A DNA stretch of 26,725 nucleotides. It comes from JAEZDP01 sp964430855. GTDB lineage: Bacteria > Acidobacteriota > Vicinamibacteria > Vicinamibacterales > Vicinamibacteraceae. The notes under the pieces were generated by a model. That model searched no databases. It was given only the letters and a program-made list of their open reading frames with translations, and had not been told where the DNA came from. The position numbers were made by a program, and so were the translations under genes. The DNA is taken from contig CAYSHC010000049.1 in assembly GCA_964430855.1 (NCBI GenBank), positions 1 through 26,725 on the forward strand, given 5' to 3'. Positions 7,035 through 15,292 of the stretch are shown here, piece after piece (the stretch's first letter is position 1; every line of letters begins with the position of its first letter).

Positions 7035-7063
7035 TTGACCCTTCCGCACCGGCATAGTACGGT
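7035..7063 (+). promoter_or_regulatory. Possible promoter of the gcv operon
   Basis: TTGACC at 7035-7040 is followed after 17 nt by TACGGT at 7058-7063. The -35 is good and the -10 poor. Its place, 62 nt upstream of gcvT and downstream of the DUF1080 gene, fits a separate promoter for the glycine cleavage operon. No glycine riboswitch sequence is seen in the short leader. Confidence 0.35.
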
Positions 7064-7124
7064 GTCACGGTTGCGGCACCGCCTGCCTGCGCGCAGGGCT
7101 CAGTGCCTGGCACGCTCGAGGCAC

Positions 7125-8243
7125 ATGGCCGACGACACCAGCGCTCTCCAGACCACCCCGCTCCACTCGACGCATCTCGCCCTGAAGGCCCGGATGGTGC
7201 CGTACGGCGGCTGGCACATGCCCGTCGAGTACACCGGCATCACGCAGGAACACCTGGCCGTGCGCGAGCGCGCCGGGCTCTTCGACGTGAGCCACATGGG
7301 CGAGATCGAGATTGCCGGCGCCGACGCGCTGGCCGCCGTGCAGGCCATCTCGACCAACGACGCGTCCCGGCTCGCCGTGGGGCAGATCCAGTACTCGGTG
7401 CTGGCCACGCCCGAAGGCACCATCGTCGACGACATCCTGGTCTACAGGCTCGCCGACGATCACTTCCTGCTCGTCGTCAACGCGGCCAACATCGCGAAGG
7501 ACGCCGCCTGGATCCGCAGCCACCTGTCGGCCTTCGACGATGCGGTGATGGTGGACGCAAGCCGGCGGTACGCGCTGCTGGCGCTCCAGGGGCCGGCGGC
7601 GGCCGCGATCCTCCAGCCGCTGACCGGCGTCGACCTGGCGTCGCTGAAGTACTACCGCTTCGACCACGGCGAGATCGCCGGCGTACGCGGGACGGTGTCG
7701 CGCACGGGGTACACGGGCGAGGACGGGTTCGAGATCTTCGTGCCGCCCGCCCAGGCCGCGCGCGTCTGGCAGGCGCTGCTCGACGAAGGCCGGGAGGCCG
7801 GACTCGTGCCGGCGGGCCTCGGCGCCCGCGACACGCTGCGGCTCGAGGCCGGCATGCGGCTCTACGGCAACGACATGGACGAGACGACCTCGGTGCTCGA
7901 GGCGGGCCTCGGCTGGGTCGTCGGCTGGAACAAGACGGAGCCCTTCGTCGGCGCGGCGGTGCTGCGCCGCCAGAAGGCCGAGGGCGTCCCCCGCGCGCTC
8001 GTCGGGCTGGAGATGGTCGACGACCGCGCCATCGCGCGCCACGGATATCCCGTCCTGGTGGACGGCACGCCCGTGGGCGTCGTCACGAGCGGCACCAGGA
8101 CGCCGTTCCTGAAGAAGAACATCGCCATGGCGTACGTGCCGGCCGAGCACGCCGGCCGCGACACCGTGGAGGTGGGCGTGCGTGGCCGCCGCGCCGCGGC
8201 GCGCGCGGTGCCCATGCCGTTCTACAAGCGTCCAAGGAGCTAG
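7125..8243 (+). CDS. gcvT: Aminomethyltransferase, glycine cleavage system T protein
   Basis: A 372-residue T protein. It transfers the methylene group from the aminomethyl-lipoyl arm of GcvH to tetrahydrofolate, releasing ammonia and 5,10-methylene-THF. Family motifs run in order: LKARMVPYGGWHMPVEY near residue 20, FDVSHMGEIEI near 53, GYTGEDGFEIF near 195, and LGARDTLRLEAGMRLYGNDMD near 233, which carries folate-site residues. Length is normal for the family. The frame is open further upstream to 7035, but ATG at 7125 is chosen because the conserved N-terminus begins there and GAGG precedes it. It is the first gene of the gcvT-gcvH-gcvP operon, 2 nt from gcvH. Confidence 0.95.
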   Translation: MADDTSALQTTPLHSTHLALKARMVPYGGWHMPVEYTGITQEHLAVRERAGLFDVSHMGEIEIAGADALAAVQAISTNDASRLAVGQIQYSVLATPEGTIVDDILVYRLADDHFLLVVNAANIAKDAAWIRSHLSAFDDAVMVDASRRYALLALQGPAAAAILQPLTGVDLASLKYYRFDHGEIAGVRGTVSRTGYTGEDGFEIFVPPAQAARVWQALLDEGREAGLVPAGLGARDTLRLEAGMRLYGNDMDETTSVLEAGLGWVVGWNKTEPFVGAAVLRRQKAEGVPRALVGLEMVDDRAIARHGYPVLVDGTPVGVVTSGTRTPFLKKNIAMAYVPAEHAGRDTVEVGVRGRRAAARAVPMPFYKRPRS

Positions 8244-8245
8244 AC

Positions 8246-8620
8246 GTGGCATACCCCGAAGACCTGAAGTACACGCGCGACCACGAGTGGGTGCGCCGCG
8301 ACGGCGACCACGCCGACGTGGGGATCACCGATTACGCCCAGGCGCAGCTGGGCGACGTGGTCTTCGTCGAGCTGCCCGAGGTCGGGCGCGCGCTGGCGCA
8401 GGGCGAGGTGTTCGGCACCATCGAGTCGGTGAAGGCGGTGTCGGAGCTCTTCTCGCCCGTGTCCGGCGAGGTCGTCGCCGTCAACGAGGCCGTCTCGTCG
8501 GCGCCGGAGACGGTCAATTCCGACCCGCATGCGACCTGGCTGATCCGCCTGAAGGTTGCCGACCCGACCGAGTTCGACGCGCTGCTCGACGCGGCCGCCT
8601 ACACGGCGCACGTTGGTTGA
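8246..8620 (+). CDS. gcvH: Glycine cleavage system H protein (lipoyl carrier)
   Basis: A 124-residue H protein carrying the lipoyl arm that shuttles intermediates among the P, T and L proteins. The lipoylated lysine is Lys63 in GTIESVKAVSELFSP, exactly where expected. The N-terminal YTRDHEWVR and GDVVFVELPEVG and the C-terminal ATWLIRLK are family signatures. It begins with GTG at 8246, 2 nt after the gcvT stop, with AAGGAGC (8234-8240) inside the end of gcvT as ribosome site. The lipoamide dehydrogenase (L protein) gene is not in the window. Confidence 0.95.
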   Translation: MAYPEDLKYTRDHEWVRRDGDHADVGITDYAQAQLGDVVFVELPEVGRALAQGEVFGTIESVKAVSELFSPVSGEVVAVNEAVSSAPETVNSDPHATWLIRLKVADPTEFDALLDAAAYTAHVG

Positions 8621-8651
8621 CGGGCCCGCCGGCGCGCCGCGTACGCACTCC

Positions 8652-11501
8652 ATGACTGAACCGTCCGCCGCCTCGTTTGCCTCACGGCACATTGGTCCAC
8701 GTCCGGCCGATCGCGACGCGATGCTCGCGACGCTGGGCGTCGCCTCGCTCGACGCGCTGATCGACGAGGTGGTGCCACCGCACATCCGGCGCCAGGCCCC
8801 GCTCAGCGAGCCGCGTGCCGAGGACGAGGCCGCGTTCCTTGCCCGGCTGCGCGCCATCGAACGGCGCAACGTCGTCGCGCGCTCCTTCATCGGGATGGGG
8901 TACTACGGCACGCACCTGCCGGCCGTCATCCAGCGCATGGTGCTCGAGAACCCCGGCTGGTACACGGCCTACACGCCGTACCAGGCCGAGATTGCGCAGG
9001 GACGCCTCGAGGCGCTGCTCAACTTCCAGACGCTCGTGAGCGACCTGACGGCCATGGACGTCGCCAACGCGTCGCTGCTCGACGAGGCGACGGCGGCGGC
9101 CGAGGCGATGACGCTGCTGCGACGTGTCACGAAGAAGCCCGCCACCAGCCGGCGCTTCCTCGTCGTGGGCGAGGTGTTCCCGCAGACGTGGGACGTGCTC
9201 GTGTCGCGGGCCGAGCCGCTCGACATCCACGTCGAGCGCGTGGCGTCGCTCGACGCCGTACCCGAGGACGCGTACGGCGTGCTGGTGCAGTACCCTGACG
9301 GCAACGGCGAGGTACGCAACCTCGCGCCGCTCGTCGACGCGGCCCACGCGGCCGGCGCCCTGGTCGCGGTGGCGGCCGATCTGCTGGCCCTGACGCTGCT
9401 CACGCCGCCGGGAGAACTCGGCGCCGACGTGGTGCTCGGGTCGGCCCAGCGCTTCGGCGTTCCGCTCGGCTACGGCGGGCCGCATGCGGCGTACTTCGCG
9501 ACGCGCGACGCGTACGTGCGCCAGGCCCCCGGACGGCTCATCGGCGTCTCCGTGGACGCGCAGGGCAACCGGGCCTACCGCATGGCCCTCCAGACGCGCG
9601 AGCAGCACATCCGCCGCGAGAAGGCCACGTCGAACATCTGCACGGCGCAGGCGCTGCTGGCCAACATCGCCGGCTTCTACGGGGTCTATCACGGCGCCGA
9701 GGGGCTGACGCGCATTGCCTCGCGCGTCCATCGGCAGGCTGTCGCCCTGGCCGGCGCCGTCGCGCAGCTTGGCCTGACCCAGCACAACGCCGTGTACTTC
9801 GACACGCTGCGCATCACCGGCGTGGACGCGGCCTCCGTCCGCCGGGAAGCCGAGGCGGAGGGCATCAACCTGCGCTATTTCGCCGACGGCGCCATCGGCG
9901 TCAGCTTCGACGAGACGACGACGGACGCCGACGTCGAAGACGTGGCAGGCGTCTTCGCGCGCGCGGCCGGGCGAGACGTGGCGGCCGTCGCCACCGACGC
10001 CGGGACCATCATTCCGGAGGTACTGCGTCGCCAGTCGGCGTTCCTGCAGCATCCGGTCTTCACGACGCACAGGTCGGAGCAGCAGCTCACGCGCTACATC
10101 CGCCAGCTCGAGCGGAAGGACATCGGCCTCGACACCTCGATGATCCCGCTCGGCTCGTGCACGATGAAGCTGAACGCGGCCGCGGAGATGCTGCCGCTGA
10201 CGTGGGAGGGCTTCTCGCGCCTGCACCCGTTCGTGCCCGTCGAGCAGGCGGCCGGCTACCAGCAGGTCTTCCGCGAGCTCGAGCGCGCGCTGTGCGAGGT
10301 CACCGGCTTTGCCGCCGTGTCCCTCCAGCCCAACTCGGGCGCCCAGGGGGAACTGGCCGGCCTCATGGTGATCCGCGCCTGGCACCGTTCGCGCGGTGAC
10401 GACCGGCGCCGCGTGGTGCTGATCCCCTCGTCGGCGCACGGCACCAACCCCGCGAGCGCGGTCATGGCCGGCATGTCCGTCGTCGTCGTGGCCTGCGACG
10501 ACGCAGGCAACATCGACGTCGAGGACCTGCGGCGCAAGGCCGAGGCCCATGCCGACGACCTGGCCGCGGTGATGGTCACCTATCCGTCCACGCATGGCGT
10601 CTACGAGGACGCCATCCGCGAGATCTGCGAGATCGTCCACGCGCACGGCGGGCAGGTGTACATGGACGGCGCCAACATGAACGCGCAGGTCGGCCTCACC
10701 AGCCCCGCGCTCATCGGCGCGGACGTCTGCCACCTCAACCTGCACAAGACGTTCACGATCCCGCACGGCGGCGGCGGTCCCGGCATGGGCCCCATCGGCG
10801 TCGCGGCCCACCTCGCGCCGTTCCTGCCGTCACACCCGGTCGTGGCCACGGGCGGCGCGCAGGGAATCCACGCCGTGTCGGCCGCGCCGTGGGGCAGCGC
10901 GAGCATCCTGCTGATCTCGTACGCCTACGTGTCGCTGCTCGGCGGCGAGGGCATGACGGAGGCGACGCGGTACGCCATCCTCAACGCCAACTACATCAAG
11001 GCGCGGCTCGAGAGCGCCTTTCCCGTGCTCTACACGGGCCGCCACGGGCGCGTCGCCCACGAGCTGATCCTCGACCTGCGGCCGCTCAAGCAGCAGTCGG
11101 GCATCGACGAGATGGACGTGGCCAAGCGCCTGATGGACTCCGGCTTCCACGCGCCCACGGTCTCGTTCCCGGTGCCGGGCACGCTGATGATCGAGCCGAC
11201 CGAGAGCGAGGACAAGGCGGAGATCGACAGGTTCTGCGACGCGATGCTGGCCATCCGGGCCGAGATTCAGGCCGTCATCGACGGACAGGCCGACCCGAAG
11301 AACAACGTGCTGAAGCACGCGCCGCATACCGCCGCGGTGGTCACCGCCGATACGTGGGACCGGCCGTACTCCCGCGAGCAGGCGGCGTTCCCGCTGCCGT
11401 ACCTGCGGCAGACGAAGGTGTGGCCAGCCGTCGGGCGCATCGACAACCCGTACGGCGACCGCAACCTGATGTGCGCGTGCCCGCCGGTCACCGACTGGTA
11501 G
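8652..11501 (+). CDS. gcvP: Glycine dehydrogenase (decarboxylating), single-chain P protein
   Basis: A 949-residue PLP enzyme that decarboxylates glycine and loads the aminomethyl group on GcvH. It is the full-length homodimeric form, with the N-terminal half (SFASRHIGP start, GMGYYGTHLP, NPGWYTAYTPYQ) and C-terminal half (LGSCTMKLNAAAEM, QPNSGAQGE, SSAHGTNPASA) fused, not the split GcvPA/GcvPB form. The PLP lysine is Lys699 in NLHKTFTIPHGGGGPGMG. Start ATG 8652 is preferred over the longer open frame because homology begins there; it lies 31 nt after gcvH. The protein ends ACPPVTDW, a little short compared with many family members. Its TAG stop is the first part of a palindromic repeat. Confidence 0.95.
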   Translation: MTEPSAASFASRHIGPRPADRDAMLATLGVASLDALIDEVVPPHIRRQAPLSEPRAEDEAAFLARLRAIERRNVVARSFIGMGYYGTHLPAVIQRMVLENPGWYTAYTPYQAEIAQGRLEALLNFQTLVSDLTAMDVANASLLDEATAAAEAMTLLRRVTKKPATSRRFLVVGEVFPQTWDVLVSRAEPLDIHVERVASLDAVPEDAYGVLVQYPDGNGEVRNLAPLVDAAHAAGALVAVAADLLALTLLTPPGELGADVVLGSAQRFGVPLGYGGPHAAYFATRDAYVRQAPGRLIGVSVDAQGNRAYRMALQTREQHIRREKATSNICTAQALLANIAGFYGVYHGAEGLTRIASRVHRQAVALAGAVAQLGLTQHNAVYFDTLRITGVDAASVRREAEAEGINLRYFADGAIGVSFDETTTDADVEDVAGVFARAAGRDVAAVATDAGTIIPEVLRRQSAFLQHPVFTTHRSEQQLTRYIRQLERKDIGLDTSMIPLGSCTMKLNAAAEMLPLTWEGFSRLHPFVPVEQAAGYQQVFRELERALCEVTGFAAVSLQPNSGAQGELAGLMVIRAWHRSRGDDRRRVVLIPSSAHGTNPASAVMAGMSVVVVACDDAGNIDVEDLRRKAEAHADDLAAVMVTYPSTHGVYEDAIREICEIVHAHGGQVYMDGANMNAQVGLTSPALIGADVCHLNLHKTFTIPHGGGGPGMGPIGVAAHLAPFLPSHPVVATGGAQGIHAVSAAPWGSASILLISYAYVSLLGGEGMTEATRYAILNANYIKARLESAFPVLYTGRHGRVAHELILDLRPLKQQSGIDEMDVAKRLMDSGFHAPTVSFPVPGTLMIEPTESEDKAEIDRFCDAMLAIRAEIQAVIDGQADPKNNVLKHAPHTAAVVTADTWDRPYSREQAAFPLPYLRQTKVWPAVGRIDNPYGDRNLMCACPPVTDW

Positions 11502-11616
11502 GGACGGCTCTCCGAGCCGTCCTGCTCCTTATCTCCGAGCCGTCCTGCTCCTCATCTCCGAGCCTCATCACTGAGCCGTCCGTCCTCATCTCTGAGCCGT
11601 CCTGTCCTCATCGCCG
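11497..11616. repeat. REP-like palindrome plus decayed 21-23-bp tandem copies, between convergent genes
   Basis: A palindrome with 9-bp arms GGACGGCTC (11502-11510) and GAGCCGTCC (11514-11522) and loop TCC directly follows GGTAG, whose TAG is the gcvP stop. It is followed by imperfect tandem units beginning TCTCCGAGCC or a variant at 11509, 11532, 11555, 11568 and 11589, with lengths 23, 23, 13, 21 and 22. The 26-nt stretch 11497-11522 recurs exactly at 26610-26635. It lies between convergent gcvP and the aminotransferase gene and may act as a two-way terminator. Confidence 0.8.
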
Positions 11617-11649
11617 GGGCGACCTCGCCACGCGGCTCCGCACGGCGCG

Positions 11650-12519
11650 CTACGTCAGGCGCTCGGGGACCGCGTTCCTGAACGCGTCCATGAGCCGCCG
11701 CGTCACGGCACCGGGCGTGCCGCCGCCAATCCGCTGCGCGTCCACGGCCACCACCGGGACGATTTCCTTCGTCGAGCTGGTGATGAACGCTTCGTCGGCC
11801 GACGCGAGGTCGTCCTCGCGCAGCGTCGTCTCGCGGACTTCGATGCCAAGCCTCGCGGCCAGCTCCATCACGAACGCGCGCGTGATGCCGAGCAGCAATC
11901 CCGCCTCCGGCGGCGGCGTCAGCACCACGCCGTCGCGGACGAGGAAGACGTTCGAGCTCGCGCACTCGCACAGCTCGCCGCGATGGTTGCGCATCAGCGC
12001 CTCGAAGGCGCCACGCGCGCGGGCTTCCTGTGCAGCAAGCGCGTTGTTGAGCAGGTTGTTCGACTTGATGGCGGGGTCCACGCTGTCGCGCAGGTTGCGG
12101 ATCACGGACACCAGGGCAAGGCGCACGCCCTCGCGGGCGATCTCGTCAGGCAGGCTCGCCTGCGGCCTGACGATGAGGACGAGCGTCGGCGTGGGGCAGG
12201 CCGCGGGGTCGTAGACGAGGTCGCCGACGCCGCGCGTGAGCATGATGCGCACGTATGCCTCGCCGGGCAGCGCGGCAGCAGCGATGGTCTCGCGGATGCG
12301 CGCCAGCATCTCGTCGTCGCCGATGGGGCAGGCCAGCGCGATCCGTCGGGCCGACGCATGCAGCCGGGCCATGTGCTCGGGGAACAGGAAGAGCCGCCGG
12401 TCGTAGGTCCGCAGGACCTCGTAGACGCCCTCTCCATACAGGAACCCGTGATCGAAGACGGACACCCTGGCATCGGCCTCGCCGAACAGCCGCCCGTCGA
12501 TGTTCACCACGACCGCCAC
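11650..12519 (-). CDS. Class IV aminotransferase (branched-chain or D-amino-acid type)
   Basis: A 289-residue fold-type IV PLP enzyme. Visible motifs: VFDHGFLYGEGVYEVLRTY near the N-terminus, RIMLTRG near residue 91, the PLP lysine Lys152 in AIKSNNLLNNALAAQEA, the phosphate-binding ASSNVFLVRDG, LLGITRAFV, and EAFITSSTKEIVPVVAVD near the end. The IKSNNLLNN context sits between BCAT (IlvE), D-amino acid transaminase (Dat) and aminodeoxychorismate lyase (PabC), so the substrate is open; an IlvE/Dat-like aminotransferase is most likely. GTG at 12519 is chosen because AAGGAG (12530-12525) sits 5 nt before it; the longer frame would need a TTG start at 12546. It diverges from the NAD(P)HX repair gene with only 55 nt between starts. 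Confidence 0.85.
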   Translation of the reverse strand: MAVVVNIDGRLFGEADARVSVFDHGFLYGEGVYEVLRTYDRRLFLFPEHMARLHASARRIALACPIGDDEMLARIRETIAAAALPGEAYVRIMLTRGVGDLVYDPAACPTPTLVLIVRPQASLPDEIAREGVRLALVSVIRNLRDSVDPAIKSNNLLNNALAAQEARARGAFEALMRNHRGELCECASSNVFLVRDGVVLTPPPEAGLLLGITRAFVMELAARLGIEVRETTLREDDLASADEAFITSSTKEIVPVVAVDAQRIGGGTPGAVTRRLMDAFRNAVPERLT

Positions 12520-12574
12520 GCACGCTCCTTCACCATCGCGTGGCAAGTATTACACTGACGCTCGGACTCTCACC

Positions 12575-14161
12575 ATGCGTGTGCTCACAGCGGAACAGAT
12601 GCGCGAGGCCGATCGCGCGACCATCGACGACCTGGGCGTCCCGTCGCTCGTGCTCATGGAGAACGCCGGGCGGCAGGTCGTTGCGGCCATCGAGGCCTCG
12701 TTCTCGGAGATGCAGCTCAGGCGTGTGGCGGTCATCGCCGGCCGCGGCAACAACGGCGGCGACGGCTTCGTGATCGCGCGCACGCTGTTCGAGCGTATCG
12801 GCGACGTACCGGTGTTTGTCATCGGGCGCATCGCGGACGTGAAGGGCGACGCGCGCCACAACCTCGAGATCCTCGGGCGGCTCGGCGTCTCGGTGGTCGA
12901 GATCGCCGACGAGCAGGACTGGGAGCTCCACTCGTCCGAGATCCTCGCGTGCGACCTCATCGTCGACGCGATGTTCGGCACGGGGTTGCGCGAGCCGCTC
13001 GGCGGCATGTACCCGACGATCGTCGGCGACCTTGGCACGTCGGGCATTCCCGTGGTCTCGGTGGACGTGCCGAGCGGCCTGTCGGCCGACACCCATGTCG
13101 TGCGCGGCGATGCGGTGCGCGCCACGCTGACCGTCGCGCTCGGCGCCCCGAAGATCTGCCACGTGCTGCCGCCGGCCCAGCGCATGTGCGGCGACCTGGT
13201 CGTCGCCGACATCGGCATTCCCGCCGCGATCATCGAGCGCGTCGACGGCCCGTACGTGGAGGTCATCACGCGGCCGATGATGCGCGGCGTGCTCGAGCCG
13301 CGCGACCCGGAGGCCCACAAGGGCGACTTCGGGCGCCTCCTCATCGTGGCCGGGTCGATGGGCAAGAGCGGCGCCGCACACCTCGCCGGCATGGCGGCGC
13401 TGCGCGCCGGCGCCGGGCTGGTCAGCCTCGCGGTGCCGCGTTCGGTGCAGCCCGTCGTCGCCGCGATGGCCCCCGAGTACATGACCATCGGCCTGCCCGA
13501 GGACGACGAGGGGCAGGTGACCGAGGCGGCGCTGGAACGCGTGCTCGCGGCGCCGGCTGACGTCATCGCCGTGGGGCCGGGCCTCGGACAGGGGCCGGGG
13601 GTGACGGCCTTCGTGCATGGCCTCCTGGAGCAGAGCGGCGTGCCGCTCGTGCTCGACGCCGATGCGCTCAACGCCTTCGCGGGAGACCCGGCGCGGCTCC
13701 AGGCGCGCGACGGGCTCGACGTCATCATCACGCCGCATCCCGGCGAGATGGCGCGGCTGACGGGCCTGACCGTCGACCAGGTGCAGGGCGAGCGCCTCGA
13801 GGTGGCGCGCATGTTCGCCTCGACGCACCACCTGTACGTGGTCCTCAAGGGGCATCGCACGCTCGTGGCCACGCCCGAAGGGTCGGTGGCCATCAACCTG
13901 ACGGGCAACCCCGGCATGGCCACCGGCGGCACGGGCGACGTGCTCACGGGCGTAATCGCCGGGCTCTTCGCGCAGCTGCTCGACGCGGAAGGCGCCAGCA
14001 AGCTTGGCGTCTACCTGCACGGCCTAGCCGGCGACCTCGCGGAGGCGGACGTCGGCGAGGCGGCGCTCACGGCAGGCGACCTGCTGGATCACCTGGGCGA
14101 CGCGGTGCTGGAGCTGTCCGCCGAGCGGCGCGGCCCGTCCGGCCGGGAGGGGGGTGAATGA
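12575..14161 (+). CDS. nnr: Bifunctional NAD(P)H-hydrate epimerase / ADP-dependent NAD(P)H-hydrate dehydratase
   Basis: A 528-residue fusion (YjeF type) that repairs hydrated NADH and NADPH: the N-terminal half (about 1-215) interconverts R- and S-NAD(P)HX, and the C-terminal half (about 235-515) dehydrates S-NAD(P)HX using ADP. N-terminal motifs: LTAEQMREADRATI, GRGNNGGDGFVIAR, DAMFGTGL and VDVPSGLSAD. C-terminal motifs: HKGDFGRLLIVAGS, VGPGLGQG, VLDADALNAF, TPHPGEMARL, VVLKGHRT and NPGMATGGTGDVLTG, the last being the nucleotide-binding signature of this ribokinase-like family. ATG at 12575 matches the conserved N-terminus; its ribosome site is weak. The stop overlaps the next start by ATGA, coupling it to the TsaE gene, a common bacterial pairing. 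Confidence 0.95.
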   Translation: MRVLTAEQMREADRATIDDLGVPSLVLMENAGRQVVAAIEASFSEMQLRRVAVIAGRGNNGGDGFVIARTLFERIGDVPVFVIGRIADVKGDARHNLEILGRLGVSVVEIADEQDWELHSSEILACDLIVDAMFGTGLREPLGGMYPTIVGDLGTSGIPVVSVDVPSGLSADTHVVRGDAVRATLTVALGAPKICHVLPPAQRMCGDLVVADIGIPAAIIERVDGPYVEVITRPMMRGVLEPRDPEAHKGDFGRLLIVAGSMGKSGAAHLAGMAALRAGAGLVSLAVPRSVQPVVAAMAPEYMTIGLPEDDEGQVTEAALERVLAAPADVIAVGPGLGQGPGVTAFVHGLLEQSGVPLVLDADALNAFAGDPARLQARDGLDVIITPHPGEMARLTGLTVDQVQGERLEVARMFASTHHLYVVLKGHRTLVATPEGSVAINLTGNPGMATGGTGDVLTGVIAGLFAQLLDAEGASKLGVYLHGLAGDLAEADVGEAALTAGDLLDHLGDAVLELSAERRGPSGREGGE

Positions 14162-15102
14162 TGCGCGTCGTCAGCAGCGGTCCCGAGGTGACGGCCGGCA
14201 TCGCCGCCGATCTCGCGCGGCAACTGCCTCCCGGTTCCGTCGTGCTCCTCTACGGCGACCTCGGCGCGGGCAAGACCGCCTTCGTGCGCGGCATGGCCAC
14301 CGGACTCCAGATACCGGAAGGGGAAGTGAGCAGCCCCACGTTCACGCTGGTGCAGGAGTACCGCGGCGGGCAGCGGCCCCTCTTCCACGCAGACCTCTAC
14401 CGCCTGCGGGAAGGCGAGGTGGACGACGTCGGGATCGAGGAGCTCGGCGCCGGAGACGGCGTGCTCGCCGTCGAGTGGGCGGAGCGGCTGCCGCGCCCGA
14501 TGGCCGACGCCACGCGCGTACGGTTGTGGCATGGCGGCGGCGACGTACGCGTGATCGACATCGAGCCGGCGACCGGGCTCGAGGTCAGGCTTCGAGGACC
14601 GGCGGAAGTGTGGCTGCGCGGGCCGCTGCCCGGCGTGGCCGCGCCGCTCCAGCCCGTGGTGCACGCGCTGCTGCAGGTGCGCGAGGACGCGGCGCGCGCG
14701 CTCGCGGGCCTCGATGCCGAGGCGTTGTGGGAGCGGCCCGGCGGCGCGGCATCCCTCGGGTTCCACGCGCGCCATCTGGTGGGCAGCCTCGACCGGCTGC
14801 TCACCTATGCGCGCGGCGAGTCCCTCGCGCCGGAACAGTTCGCCTTCCTCAAGGCCGAGGGCACGCCGGGCGACCCGCGGCCGACAGCCGCGACGCTGCT
14901 CGACGACATCGCCGCCGCCATCGACGCCGCGATAGCGCAGGTCGTCGGCACGCCTGAGACCACGTTGTGGGAGCCCCGGTACGTCGGCCGTGCGGCCCTG
15001 CCGACGACGGTGTTCGGGCTGCTGGTGCACGCCGCGGAGCACTCCGCGCGCCACGCGGGTCAGATGATCACGACCGCGCGCGTTGTCGCTCGGCCCATGT
15101 AG
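14158..15102 (+). CDS. tsaE: TsaE (tRNA t6A synthesis ATPase) fused to a DinB-like domain
   Basis: A 314-residue protein with two domains. Residues 1-137 are a complete TsaE: Walker A GDLGAGKT at 33-40, SSPTFTLVQEY at 58-68, HADLYRL at 77-83 and VEWAERL at 105-111. TsaE is the ATPase of the TsaBDE complex that makes threonylcarbamoyl-adenosine on tRNAs. From about residue 150 (EVWLRGPLPGV) to the end is a DinB-type four-helix domain with putative metal-binding His in GFHARHL (203, 206) and HAAEHSARH (291, 295, 299). Standalone DinB proteins start with very similar sequence, so two genes seem joined by loss of a stop. An in-frame GTG at 14608 with GAGGA upstream could still give separate DinB. 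Start ATG 14158 overlaps the previous stop (ATGA); the next codon, 14161, is also ATG. Confidence 0.85.
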   Translation: MMRVVSSGPEVTAGIAADLARQLPPGSVVLLYGDLGAGKTAFVRGMATGLQIPEGEVSSPTFTLVQEYRGGQRPLFHADLYRLREGEVDDVGIEELGAGDGVLAVEWAERLPRPMADATRVRLWHGGGDVRVIDIEPATGLEVRLRGPAEVWLRGPLPGVAAPLQPVVHALLQVREDAARALAGLDAEALWERPGGAASLGFHARHLVGSLDRLLTYARGESLAPEQFAFLKAEGTPGDPRPTAATLLDDIAAAIDAAIAQVVGTPETTLWEPRYVGRAALPTTVFGLLVHAAEHSARHAGQMITTARVVARPM

Positions 15103-15292
15103 CGGCCGCCAGCACCAGGATGTTCGCGGTGATGACGGGCAGCGCCCGCGTGGCGACGCCATAGGCCAGCCACATCGCCGCGCCTCCCATCTGCACGCGC
15201 CGCAGCGTGTCCTGCTGGCGCGTGAAGTACGACGCCGTGAACACGGCGGTCGCCGCCCAGCCAATCACGTCGGGCGTCAGGAACTGGCTCAT
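15068..15292 (-). CDS. Small three-helix membrane protein (PQ-loop/YgjV-like)
   Basis: A 74-residue hydrophobic protein with three probable membrane segments: VIGWAATAVFTASYF, MGGAAMWLAYGVAT and PVITANILVLAAATW. The IGWxATxxFxxSYF start and the PVIxANxLV end resemble small YgjV or SemiSWEET/PQ-loop proteins, whose biological role is mostly unknown (some transport sugars). ATG at 15292 overlaps the stop of the upstream HAD gene (ATGA), so it is coupled to it. Its last 35 nt overlap the 3' end of the convergent TsaE-DinB gene. The overlap is supported by intact conserved sequence on both strands. Confidence 0.7.
   Translation of the reverse strand: MSQFLTPDVIGWAATAVFTASYFTRQQDTLRRVQMGGAAMWLAYGVATRALPVITANILVLAAATWAERQRARS

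Noticed and set aside
6987..7124. Possible glycine riboswitch upstream of gcvT
   Set aside because: The gap is only 138 nt, and I do not see the conserved tandem aptamer segments; only a promoter-like pair is visible.
8682..10811. A 709-codon open frame on the minus strand opposite gcvP
   Set aside because: It is the antisense shadow of a conserved gene in GC-rich DNA; its composition is Arg/His/Val-rich with no domain, and gcvP is intact on the plus strand.
12530..14020. Long minus-strand open frames opposite the NAD(P)HX repair gene
   Set aside because: Shadows of a fully conserved plus-strand gene; no ribosome sites and no family resemblance.
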